Source of the DNA: G965220075 sp965220075
Lineage (GTDB): Bacteria > Chloroflexota > UBA11872
Assembly (NCBI GenBank): GCA_965220075.1
Contig: OZ244806.1
Location: 1,984,001-2,048,000 of the forward strand
DNA length: 64,000 bases
Direction: 5' to 3'
The notes below the pieces were generated by a model that searched no databases, was not told the origin of the DNA, and saw only the letters and a program-made list of their open reading frames with translations. This document shows positions 32,557 to 41,512 of this stretch, piece after piece. The position numbers and the translations under genes are program-made. Positions within the stretch are counted from its first letter, which is position 1. Each line of letters begins with the position of its first letter.

Positions 32557-33759
32557 CTACTTCACGATCCTAGTGACGATGCCGGCGCCGACGGTCACGC
32601 CGCCTTCGCGAATCGCAAAGTGCACACCGTCCTCGAGCGCGATGGGCGCATGCAAGTTGACGTCCATCTCAATGTTGTCCCCCGGCACAACCATCTCGGT
32701 CCCGCCCGGCAGCGTGATCTCGCCGGTGACGTCGGTGGTTCGAATGTAGAACTGCGGCCGGTATCCGGTGAAGAACGGCGTGTGCCTGCCGCCTTCGTCC
32801 TTGGTCAGCACATACACCTGCGCCTTGAATTCGGTATGGGGCGTAATGGAACCGGGCGCCGCCAGCACCATGCCGCGCTCCACGTCGTCGCGCTCGATGC
32901 CGCGCAGCAGACAGCCAACGTTGTCGCCCGCCACTCCCTGATCGAGAGTCTTGCGGAACATCTCCACGCCAGTGACCACGCGCCGGTCGGTCTCGTTCTG
33001 AATGCCGACGATATCCACTTCCTCACCGCTGTTGATGACGCCCCGCTCGATACGGCCCGTGACGACCGTGCCGCGCCCCTTGATACCGAAGACGTCCTCG
33101 ATCGGCATCAGGAAAGGCTGGTCGGTTGGGCGCGTAGGCTCTGGAATATAGGCGTCAACCTGTTCGAGCAGTTCCAGGATCGGCGCGTATTCCGCGGCTC
33201 CGGGATCGGTGCTCTGGGACTCGAGAGCGTGCAGTGCGCTGCCGCGAATGATGGGAACGTCGTCGCCCGGAAACTCGTATTTGTTGAGCAGGTCGCGCAG
33301 CTCGAGCTCGACAAGCTCCACGAGCTCCTCGTCGTCAGCCAGATCAACCTTGTTGAGGAAAACCAGCATGGCCGGCACCTCGACCTGCCGCGCCAGCAGG
33401 ACATGCTCGAAGGTCTGCGGCATCGGGCCGTCGGGCGCACTGACGACCAAGATCGCGCCGTCCATCTGAGCGGCGCCGGTGATCATGTTCTTGATGTAGT
33501 CGCGGTGTCCGGGGGCGTCGATGTGCGCGTAGTGCCGGTTGTCCGTCTCGTACTCGATGTGCGTGATCTGGATAGTGATACCGCGTTCCTTCTCTTCGGG
33601 AGCGCGGTCAATCTCGTCAAACGCCGCGAACGTCGCCTGATTGCGGAACGACAGAACCTTTGTTATGGCGGCCGTCAACGTGGTCTTGCCATGATCGACG
33701 TGGCCGATCGTGCCGACGTTTACGTGCGGCTTCGTTCGCTCGAAACTCTGTCGTCCCAT
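32557..33759 (-). CDS. tuf: Elongation factor Tu
   Basis: 400 residues. Delivers aminoacyl-tRNA to the A site. GTPase motifs are GHVDHGKTTL, NKVDLADD and SAL. Departures from the common bacterial sequence: switch II reads DAPGHRDYIKNM rather than DCPGHADYVKNM, a form usual in archaeal/eukaryal EF-1A; the next loop has PQTFEH for PQTREH; and the last domain has GGVTVGAG for GGRTVGAG. Single tuf copy in the window, between fusA (58-base gap) and rpsJ (5-base gap). Confidence 0.97.
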   Translation of the reverse strand: MGRQSFERTKPHVNVGTIGHVDHGKTTLTAAITKVLSFRNQATFAAFDEIDRAPEEKERGITIQITHIEYETDNRHYAHIDAPGHRDYIKNMITGAAQMDGAILVVSAPDGPMPQTFEHVLLARQVEVPAMLVFLNKVDLADDEELVELVELELRDLLNKYEFPGDDVPIIRGSALHALESQSTDPGAAEYAPILELLEQVDAYIPEPTRPTDQPFLMPIEDVFGIKGRGTVVTGRIERGVINSGEEVDIVGIQNETDRRVVTGVEMFRKTLDQGVAGDNVGCLLRGIERDDVERGMVLAAPGSITPHTEFKAQVYVLTKDEGGRHTPFFTGYRPQFYIRTTDVTGEITLPGGTEMVVPGDNIEMDVNLHAPIALEDGVHFAIREGGVTVGAGIVTRIVK

Positions 33760-33817
33760 GCTGCTCGTGCTCCCACCCAGGCGCTATACGGCGCGACTGG
33801 CTACCACTTGACTCCCG

Positions 33818-35863
33818 CTAGCACAGCCCCGCCTTTGCCGACGCCGCGTAGCGCGCAAATTCCATCGTGAACTGCCCGCGACCTTGTGTCGCGGACCGCA
33901 ACTCATTAGCGTACCCGAACATCGTCGCCAGCGGTACCTCCACGTCGATGACGTGGGCGCCGCCGCGAATCTCGACGGCGTTTATGGTGCCGCGCTTGGC
34001 ACCGAGACCGCCCAGCACATCTCCCACATATTCCTCGGGCACGACGATCTGGACCGCCATTACCGGCTCGACCACGTAGGTTCGGGCTTTGTCGATTGCG
34101 TCGCGAACGGCCATCGCTGCGGCCATCTCGAACGCAAGCTCGGATGAATCGACCTCGTGGTAGGCGCCGTCTACGGCGGTGACGCGCACGTCGGTCACTT
34201 GATAGCCGTTCGGTCCGCTGGTGAGCGCGCGCCGCAGGCCTTGCTCTACGGCCGGGAGAAAGCTGGCTGGGATGGAGCCACCTCTGATCCTTGTGGCCGC
34301 CTCCACGCCGTCGCCGGCTTCCAGCGGCTCCAACTCCACGGACACGTCGCCATACTGTCCCCGTCCGCCCGTCTGCCGAATGAAGCGACCGCGGCCGCTT
34401 GCCGACCGCCTGGGCCGCTCACGGTAGGACACCTGCGGTCGGCCGATGTTGGCGGCTACGCGGTACTCGCGCAGCAGGCGATCGACGATCACTTCGAGGT
34501 GCAGCTCGCCCATTCCGGCGACGAGCGTCTGGCCGGTTTCCTCGTTGCTGGATACGCGGAACGTGGGGTCCTCTTCGCCAAGTCGCTGCAAGGCCGCGAT
34601 TATGCGGTCCTGATCCGCGCGGCTGCGGGGCTCGATGGCGATGGTCACGACGGGTTCGGGAAACGCAATGGACTCCAACAGAATGGGATGCCGCGGATCT
34701 GTGAACGTATCTCCCGTGGAGGCGCTGCGCAGCCCTACGGCGGCCAGGATGTCGCCCACCTGGATGGACGATTGGATCTCTTCACGCTTGTCCGCATGCA
34801 TACGGAGAACACGCGTCAGACGTTCGGTTTTCGCCCGCGCGGCGTTCAATATGCTGGCGCCGGGCTCGACCTTCCCGGAATAGACGCGAAAGTAAGCGAG
34901 CTTGCCGGCGTGCGGATCGGCCACGATCTTGAAAGCGAGCGCGGCGAACGGCGCCTGCTCGGACGGTTCACGCTGCTCGCGGCCGTCGCTGCGGGGATTC
35001 ATCCCGCTCACCGGCGGAACGTCTAACGGCGATGGCAGGAACTGGGTGATCGCGTCGAGCAAAGGCTCCACGCCGCAGTTGCGCAGCGAGGAGCCCATGA
35101 GAACCGGCACGGCTTGTGAGGAAACCGTGACCCGACGCAGCGTGGCGCGCGCTTCTTCCGCGCTGATCTCGGCGCCCTCGAGGTACAGCGCGGCGAACTC
35201 ATCGTCGCATTCGGCCAGCCCCTCGTGCAGTTGCTCTCGTGCCGCCAGCGCGGCTTGCTCCAGGTCCGGCGGGATCGGTTCGCTCTGGGGCGGCTCGCCG
35301 GTGCTGCCCTGCCAGCGCAGGGCGCGCATGCTCGTCAGGTCGACGACGCCCTGGAAGTCGCGCTCCTGTCCCAGCGGAATCTGGATCGGGAGGGGATTCG
35401 ATCCGAGGCGCTCGCGGATTTGTTGCACGGTGCCGTCGATATCCGCGCCGAGCCGGTCCATCTTGTTGATGAAGGCCACGCGCGGGACGTTGTAACGGTC
35501 GGCCTGGCGCCAAACGGTTTCCGATTGGGGCTCGACGCCGTTCACGGCGTCGAAGACCACCACCCCGCCATCGAGCACGCGCAACGAGCGCTCGACCTCG
35601 GCTGTGAAATCCACGTGACCGGGCGTATCAATGATGTTGATGCGGTGGTCGTTCCAATAGCAGGTGGTGGCGGCCGCGACGATGGTGATTCCACGCTCCC
35701 GCTCCTGCGCCATCCAGTCCATCTGCGTGGTGCCTTCGTCGATGTGGCCCATTCGATGGATACGCCCGGTGTAGTAGAGAACACGCTCAGTGGTGGTGGT
35801 CTTGCCGGCATCGATGTGAGCGATGATGCCGATATTGCGCGTCTTGCTGACGTCCGATGGCAT
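33818..35863 (-). CDS. fusA: Elongation factor G
   Basis: 681 residues. Drives ribosomal translocation. GTPase motifs AHIDAGKTTT, DTPGHVDF and NKMD are present, followed by domain II, III and the GGRGQYGDVSVELEP and AYHEVDSSELAFEMAA segments of domains IV-V. Its place between rpsG and tuf marks it as the main EF-G rather than a paralogue. Confidence 0.97.
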   Translation of the reverse strand: MPSDVSKTRNIGIIAHIDAGKTTTTERVLYYTGRIHRMGHIDEGTTQMDWMAQERERGITIVAAATTCYWNDHRINIIDTPGHVDFTAEVERSLRVLDGGVVVFDAVNGVEPQSETVWRQADRYNVPRVAFINKMDRLGADIDGTVQQIRERLGSNPLPIQIPLGQERDFQGVVDLTSMRALRWQGSTGEPPQSEPIPPDLEQAALAAREQLHEGLAECDDEFAALYLEGAEISAEEARATLRRVTVSSQAVPVLMGSSLRNCGVEPLLDAITQFLPSPLDVPPVSGMNPRSDGREQREPSEQAPFAALAFKIVADPHAGKLAYFRVYSGKVEPGASILNAARAKTERLTRVLRMHADKREEIQSSIQVGDILAAVGLRSASTGDTFTDPRHPILLESIAFPEPVVTIAIEPRSRADQDRIIAALQRLGEEDPTFRVSSNEETGQTLVAGMGELHLEVIVDRLLREYRVAANIGRPQVSYRERPRRSASGRGRFIRQTGGRGQYGDVSVELEPLEAGDGVEAATRIRGGSIPASFLPAVEQGLRRALTSGPNGYQVTDVRVTAVDGAYHEVDSSELAFEMAAAMAVRDAIDKARTYVVEPVMAVQIVVPEEYVGDVLGGLGAKRGTINAVEIRGGAHVIDVEVPLATMFGYANELRSATQGRGQFTMEFARYAASAKAGLC

Positions 35864-35883
35864 GAGTGGGAAACCGGGCGCAG

Positions 35884-36354
35884 TTAGAAGGCGTAGATGG
35901 CGAAGGCGCGATTGGCTTCGGCCATGCGCTGCACGTCTTCGCGCCGCCGCACGGCGCCGCCTTGCCCGGCGGCCGCTTCGATCAGCTCTGCCGCAAGCCT
36001 CTCCCGCATGGATCGTCCCGCGCGGCTGCGGGCGGAGTCCACCAGCCAGCGCACCGCTAGCGCGTAACGCCGATCGCCGCGTATCTCCACAGGCACCTGA
36101 TAGGTGGCCCCGCCAACGCGTCGCGGCTTCACCTCGACCTGCGGAATGACGTTCCGCACCGCACTCTCGAACGTGTCCAGCGCAAGCGCCCCGGTGCGCT
36201 CCTCGATGTCCTCAAACGCCGCGTAGACAATCCGGGTCGCCAGCGACTTCTTGCCGTTTCGCATCAGCTTGTTGATGAAGCGCTGCACGGTTCGATTGTT
36301 GAACTTGGGATCCGGCGATACGATGCGCCGCTCGGGCCGCTTACGCCGCGGCAT
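35884..36354 (-). CDS. rpsG: 30S ribosomal protein S7
   Basis: 156 residues. MPRRKRPERRIVSPDPKFNN and the QVPVEIRGDRRYALAVRWLV segment identify S7, head assembly protein. A 99-base gap separates it from rpsL. Confidence 0.98.
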   Translation of the reverse strand: MPRRKRPERRIVSPDPKFNNRTVQRFINKLMRNGKKSLATRIVYAAFEDIEERTGALALDTFESAVRNVIPQVEVKPRRVGGATYQVPVEIRGDRRYALAVRWLVDSARSRAGRSMRERLAAELIEAAAGQGGAVRRREDVQRMAEANRAFAIYAF

Positions 36355-36453
36355 CGCACTTCTCCCGACGCGCCGTCAGTCGTGCCGCGTCTCCATTCAT
36401 CGCCTGAGTCATCATCGAATCACGCATCGTGACAAGCACGAAATAAAGCGAGC

Positions 36454-36867
36454 TTATGCGCCTCGCTTCGTACCGTACTTGGAGCGCCCCTGCTTTCGGT
36501 TTTCGACGCCCGTCGCATCCAACGGACCCCGCACAACGTGGTAGCGAACGCCTGGTAGATCTTTGACGCGGCCGCCGCGTATCAGCACGACGGAGTGCTC
36601 CTGCAGCCGGTGCCCTTCGCCTGGGATGTAGGCCGTGACCTCCATGCCGTTCGAGAGGCGCACGCGCGCGACCTTGCGAAGCGCCGAGTTGGGCTTCCTG
36701 GGCGTAACCGTGCGAACCAGGGTGCATACGCCGCGTTTTTGCGGCGAGCCGCCCGATCGAATCATACGGCGGCGCAACCCGTTGTAGGCAAAGTGCAGCG
36801 CCGGCGCCTTGATTTTCTTGCGCGTCTTACGACGGCCTCTACGCACTAATTGGTTGATCGTTGGCAC
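36454..36867 (-). CDS. rpsL: 30S ribosomal protein S12
   Basis: 137 residues from the GTG at 36867. Decoding-centre protein; TPRKPNSALRKVARVRLSNG and GGRVKDLPGVRYHVVRG are standard, including the conserved lysine and the PNSA loop where streptomycin resistance arises. The 122-base gap to rpoC contains TTGACG with a poorly matching -10, so a separate promoter is possible but unproven. A basic C-terminal tail is normal. Confidence 0.97.
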   Translation of the reverse strand: MPTINQLVRRGRRKTRKKIKAPALHFAYNGLRRRMIRSGGSPQKRGVCTLVRTVTPRKPNSALRKVARVRLSNGMEVTAYIPGEGHRLQEHSVVLIRGGRVKDLPGVRYHVVRGPLDATGVENRKQGRSKYGTKRGA

Positions 36868-36989
36868 TATGCACCTACGTCACAAGGGGTAATAAAGGAT
36901 ATGCCGCCGCCCACACACCGGCGCATTACGCTATCACCGTTCATAGACCTCGTCAACGTCGACGGGTCGCTCATCCGTGCGCACCGAGA

Positions 36990-39900
36990 TCAAGGGCTTG
37001 TCTCCACACTCGTCTCATCGATGGGCTCATCGTCGACCGGCGCAAGGAAATCGGTAAACGCCTCGCTCTGTGGCTTCTCGCCAACACTCGCCAGGAGATC
37101 CTCTTCGCCATCTCCGGCTCCTTCACCGTTCGCTTCGTCGACCGGCTCGAGGGCGCCGCCGTCCATCATTACTCCATCGAGCAGCGCCGAGTCCGTCTGC
37201 TGAGATTCGTCGCCGTCGCCCTCCGGAAGCCCGGCCGGCGCCTCCGGCAACCCCAGCGCCTCGGCCTGATAGCGCTGCCAGCCGGTGCCGGCGGGAATGA
37301 GCTTGCCGATGATTACGTTTTCCTTGAGACCGTAGAGTTGGTCCACGCGGCCCTCGACCACGGCTTCGGTCAGCACGCGCGTCGTGTCTTGGAAGGAGGC
37401 GGCCGCCAGGAAGCTGTCGTTGTTGAGCGACGCCTTCGTGACGCCCAGCAGCACCCAATGGCCCGTGGCCGGCTGCCTACCCTGGCTCTGCAGTAGAGTG
37501 TTGCTGGCCTCGAATGCATGCTGGTCAACCAGAGTGCCGGGCAAGAAGTCTGAATCCCCGGCATCGTCGATCACTACGCGGCGCAGCATCTGCCGCACGA
37601 TGACTTCGATGTGCTTGTCGTTCACGGTCACGCCGACCATGTTGTAGACCTGTTGAACCTCCGCCACGACGTAGCGCTCGAGCGCGCCGCGCCCACGTAA
37701 ACGCAGAATGTCCTGCGGGTTCAGCGGGCCTTCGGTGAGCTGGTCGCCGCGTCTGACCAGATCACCGTTGGTGACTCGCAGGCCCGCCGCCAGGGACACG
37801 CGGTATTCCACGGCGTCCTCGACCTGCGAACGCAGTACAAGCTGCCCGTCCTCGATCACAACCGTGCCGCCGGCCTCCGCGCGAATACCTACGTCGGCCA
37901 GCTTTGCCAGCGCGCGCTTGCTGATCGTGTTGGACTTGCTGCGCTCTTTGCGCGCCAGCAGGTCCTTCGCGTCGGCGTGGGGCACCGCCAGCGTGGCGCC
38001 GTCTTCGACTTCCGCGCCGTCTTCGATGATCGGCGTCATATCCTCGCCGAGCTGGTGCTGGAACTCGCGCACCTCAGCGGAGACGACTCGAAGGCGGTAC
38101 TGGTCCTCTTCCTGCAGGATCTCGACGGTGCCGTCGAGATCGCTCACGATCGCCACCCCCTTGGGCACCCTTGCCTCAAAGAGCTCCTCAACGCGCGGAA
38201 GTCCCTGCACGATGTCCGTGCCGGAGGCGATGCCGCCCAGGTGAAACGTGCGCATAGTGAGCTGGGTGGCAGGTTCACCCATCGACTGCGCGGCAATGAT
38301 GCCCACCGCCGCGCCTTCCTTGACCGGCTCATGCCGGGCAAGGTCCATGCCATAGCACGCTTGGCAGACTCCGCGCTCATTGAGGCAGTGGGTGACGGAG
38401 CGCACGTGAATGGACTCGACCTTGACTTCGTCGATAAGGCCGGCCGCTTCACGGTCGATTATCGCGCCGCCGGGCACGATGACTTCGCCCGTGTGCGGAT
38501 GGGCCACCGCGTCGACTACGAACCGGCCGAAGCTGCGAACGCCAACCGACTCGATAACCTCGTCGGCTGCGCCCGCACGCACCCATGTTCCTTCCGTGGC
38601 GCCGCAGTCTTGTCCCATCACGATCACGTCCTGCGCCACGTCGACGAGCCGTCGGGTGAGGTAACCGCTGTCGGCGGTGCGCAGCGCCGTGTCGGCCAGA
38701 CCCTTGCGCGCACCGTGCGTGGAGATGAAGTACTCCAGCACGCTGAGTCCCTCGCGGAAGTTGGCTCGCACGGGCATCTCGATGATCCGGCCAGCCGGAT
38801 CGGACATAAGACCGCGCATTCCCGCGATCTGCCGAATCTGGTCGAAGTTGCCCTTGGCGGCGCCGGAGTTCCCCATCATGTAGACGGGGCTCATCTTGTC
38901 CAGATACTCGGCGACGGAGTTGGAGACCGTATCCATGCCGTCCGTCCAAGCCTTGACGGTGAGCGCGTAGCGCTCCTCGTCCGTAATGAGACCCTGCGTG
39001 AAGTTCTCCTCGATCGACTCCACCAGTGCGTTGGTCTTTACCAGGACTTCCTCTTTGACCTTCGGAATCACGAGGTCCTGCACGGCCATGGTCACGCCCG
39101 ACTGGGTTGCCCAGCGCATGCCGAGCTCCTTGATCTTGTCGGCGACTTCGCAGGTGGTCTCGACGCCGGACGAGTAGAAAACGGCCGCCACGATTCGCTT
39201 GAGGTCTCCCTTGTCGAGACGCTCGTTCACGAAACGCAACTCCTTGGGAAGCGCCGCATTGAAGATCACCCGTCCCGCGGTGGTCTCGAGAAACGGAGGG
39301 TCGGGGAGAGCCGCATCCTCGATCGGCAGGTCCTCGGCGGTCATGCGCACTCTGATCAGCGCCTGCAGGTCCACGGTGCCGTGCTCATAGGCCGAGATGG
39401 CGTCGTCGAAGTCGGCGAACGCCTTGCCCTCGCCGCGCGCGCCCTCTTTGAGCTCCATGAGGTAGTAGCAGCCCAGGACCATGTCCTTCGATGGACTGAT
39501 CACCGGCGACCCGTCCGCCGGCGACAGGATGTTGCGCGTGCTCTTCATCAGATAGCGCGCCTCGTCCTGCGCGGCGCGGCTCAGCGGCACGTGGACGGCC
39601 ATTTGATCGCCGTCGAAGTCCGCGTTGAAGGCCGTGCAAACGAGTGGGTGGATTTGAATCGCGCTGCCTTTGACCAACACGATGTCGAATGACTGAATTC
39701 CCAGCCGGTGGAGCGTGGGGGCGCGATTGAGCAGCACGGGATGGTCGCGGGTCACTTCTTCCAGGACGTCCCAGACGATCGGCTCCGGATGCTCCACCAT
39801 CCGCTTGGCGCTCTTGATGTTGCTGGCGTGGCCGTAGTCGACCAGCTCGCGCATGACGAAGGGTTTGAACAGCTCGAGCGCCATCTTGGTGGGCAGTCCG

Positions 39901-41498
39901 CATTGATTCAGCTTGAGATGCGGACCCACCACGATCACCGACCGCCCCGAGTAGTCCACCCGCTTGCCGAGCAGGTTCTGTCTGAAGCGCCCTTGCTTGC
40001 CGCGCAGGAGGCCGCTGAGTGACTTGTAGGGATGATTGGCGGTCCCGGTCACGGCGCGGCCGCGCCGGCCGTTGTCGATGAGCGCGTCGACGGCCTCCTG
40101 CAGCATGCGCTTCTCGTTGCGCACGATGATCTCGGGTGCGCCCAGCTCCATCAGACGCTTGAGACGGTTGTTCCGATTGATGACGCGCCGGTACAGGTCG
40201 TTGAGATCGCTGGCGGCGAAACGCCCGCCATCCAGCTGAACCATCGGGCGCAGGTCGGGAGGCAGCGCGGGCAGCACGCTCATGATCATCCAGTCGGGAC
40301 GGTTGCCGGACCGCCGAAAGGCCTCCACTACCTTGAGGCGCTTGATCGCCTTCTTGCGCCGTTGAATGGAGGGCGACTCGATCTCGGCGCGCAGCTGTTC
40401 GGCAAGCTGATCCAGATCGACTTCCTCGATCATCTTGACCACTGCCTCGGCGCCGATGCCGGCCTCGAAAACGTCCCCACAGGTGACCCGAAGCTGTTGA
40501 TAGCGCGGCTCCGACAGCAGCTGATACAGCTCCAGCGTGGCCAGGTCCTCGGCGCGCTGGCGGTAGGTTTCGCGCGCGTCGGCCAGGTCTCGATTCTTCT
40601 GTTCCTCGACTCGGGCCGCGCTCTGCTCAGCCTCGCGCCTCTGGGTTGCCTTGGTTGCGTGGAACCGCTCCGTTGCCGCGGCTTTATCGGACTCGGCCTT
40701 GCCTGTCAGCTCGCTCCTGGCGGCCGCGAGAGATTCGTCCAGAGTCTTGAACGTCTCAGCCGTGATCGGCGCTCCGCTCTCGACCAGTGGATCGTCAGCC
40801 CAGCTGACTCGGACGTGCTCGAGGGACTTGGTGCCTTCCATAGCGGCCAATCGCTTGCGGATGCTTGCGGCCTCGGCGACGACGGGTCCGATCTGCTCAT
40901 CGACTTCGTCTTGCAGGCGGGCATGCTCACCCGCAAGCTGATTGTCCAGCTGGGCGATCTGATCATCGGCTTGTACGGCCAGGCCGGCCAGTTGCTCCTC
41001 GGCGTCGTCCTCTATTTCTTCAAGCCTCTCGGCCAGGTCTTGATCGAGGCGTTGGATGGCGGCGTCACGCGCTTCCTCGTCCAGTTCGATGATGATGAAG
41101 GACGCGAAATAGACGATCTTTTCAAGGTCACGTGGATTGACGTCCACGATCTGTCCGATCCGACTGGGAGTGCCCTTCAGATACCAGATGTGCGTAACCG
41201 GGGCCGCCAGCTCGATGTGCCCCATGCGTTCGCGCCGAACGCGCGATCGGGTCACCTCGACGCCGCACTTATCGCAGATGATTCCGCGGTAGCGGATCTT
41301 CTTGTACTTCCCGCAGGCGCACTCCCAGTCTTTCGTGGGTCCGAATATGCGCTCGCAGAAGAGACCGTCGCGCTCCGGCTTGAGCGTGCGGTAGTTGATC
41401 GTCTCGGGCTTGGTGACCTCTCCGTAGGACCACGATCGAATCTGATCCGGCGAGGCCAGTCGAACCCGAATGGCGCTGAACTTGTTGACTTCAAGCAT
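36990..41498 (-). CDS. rpoC: RNA polymerase beta' subunit
   Basis: 1502 residues. The N-terminal zinc ligands are C60, C62, C75 and C78, and the catalytic Mg loop is NADFDGDQMAVHVPLS. The bridge and trigger regions and the second zinc site (CGATEG, then a CLNERGVCQACYG cluster) are present. Between the zipper region and about residue 325 lies a long, charged, largely helical insertion (from about residue 143, with many E/Q/A heptads), which suggests a coiled coil. The last 60 residues are acidic and low in conservation. It follows rpoB by 14 bases. Confidence 0.98.
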   Translation of the reverse strand: MLEVNKFSAIRVRLASPDQIRSWSYGEVTKPETINYRTLKPERDGLFCERIFGPTKDWECACGKYKKIRYRGIICDKCGVEVTRSRVRRERMGHIELAAPVTHIWYLKGTPSRIGQIVDVNPRDLEKIVYFASFIIIELDEEARDAAIQRLDQDLAERLEEIEDDAEEQLAGLAVQADDQIAQLDNQLAGEHARLQDEVDEQIGPVVAEAASIRKRLAAMEGTKSLEHVRVSWADDPLVESGAPITAETFKTLDESLAAARSELTGKAESDKAAATERFHATKATQRREAEQSAARVEEQKNRDLADARETYRQRAEDLATLELYQLLSEPRYQQLRVTCGDVFEAGIGAEAVVKMIEEVDLDQLAEQLRAEIESPSIQRRKKAIKRLKVVEAFRRSGNRPDWMIMSVLPALPPDLRPMVQLDGGRFAASDLNDLYRRVINRNNRLKRLMELGAPEIIVRNEKRMLQEAVDALIDNGRRGRAVTGTANHPYKSLSGLLRGKQGRFRQNLLGKRVDYSGRSVIVVGPHLKLNQCGLPTKMALELFKPFVMRELVDYGHASNIKSAKRMVEHPEPIVWDVLEEVTRDHPVLLNRAPTLHRLGIQSFDIVLVKGSAIQIHPLVCTAFNADFDGDQMAVHVPLSRAAQDEARYLMKSTRNILSPADGSPVISPSKDMVLGCYYLMELKEGARGEGKAFADFDDAISAYEHGTVDLQALIRVRMTAEDLPIEDAALPDPPFLETTAGRVIFNAALPKELRFVNERLDKGDLKRIVAAVFYSSGVETTCEVADKIKELGMRWATQSGVTMAVQDLVIPKVKEEVLVKTNALVESIEENFTQGLITDEERYALTVKAWTDGMDTVSNSVAEYLDKMSPVYMMGNSGAAKGNFDQIRQIAGMRGLMSDPAGRIIEMPVRANFREGLSVLEYFISTHGARKGLADTALRTADSGYLTRRLVDVAQDVIVMGQDCGATEGTWVRAGAADEVIESVGVRSFGRFVVDAVAHPHTGEVIVPGGAIIDREAAGLIDEVKVESIHVRSVTHCLNERGVCQACYGMDLARHEPVKEGAAVGIIAAQSMGEPATQLTMRTFHLGGIASGTDIVQGLPRVEELFEARVPKGVAIVSDLDGTVEILQEEDQYRLRVVSAEVREFQHQLGEDMTPIIEDGAEVEDGATLAVPHADAKDLLARKERSKSNTISKRALAKLADVGIRAEAGGTVVIEDGQLVLRSQVEDAVEYRVSLAAGLRVTNGDLVRRGDQLTEGPLNPQDILRLRGRGALERYVVAEVQQVYNMVGVTVNDKHIEVIVRQMLRRVVIDDAGDSDFLPGTLVDQHAFEASNTLLQSQGRQPATGHWVLLGVTKASLNNDSFLAAASFQDTTRVLTEAVVEGRVDQLYGLKENVIIGKLIPAGTGWQRYQAEALGLPEAPAGLPEGDGDESQQTDSALLDGVMMDGGALEPVDEANGEGAGDGEEDLLASVGEKPQSEAFTDFLAPVDDEPIDETSVETSP

Positions 41499-41512
41499 GC
41501 CTGTGCGGCCTC

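Noticed and set aside
32485..33870. 461-codon frame antisense to tuf
   Set aside because: Shadow of tuf; no domain motif.
37977..39692. 571-codon frame antisense to rpoC
   Set aside because: It mirrors rpoC codon structure; long antisense frames are expected at this GC content and no family motif is visible. The same holds for 40032-41516 and 43223-44974.
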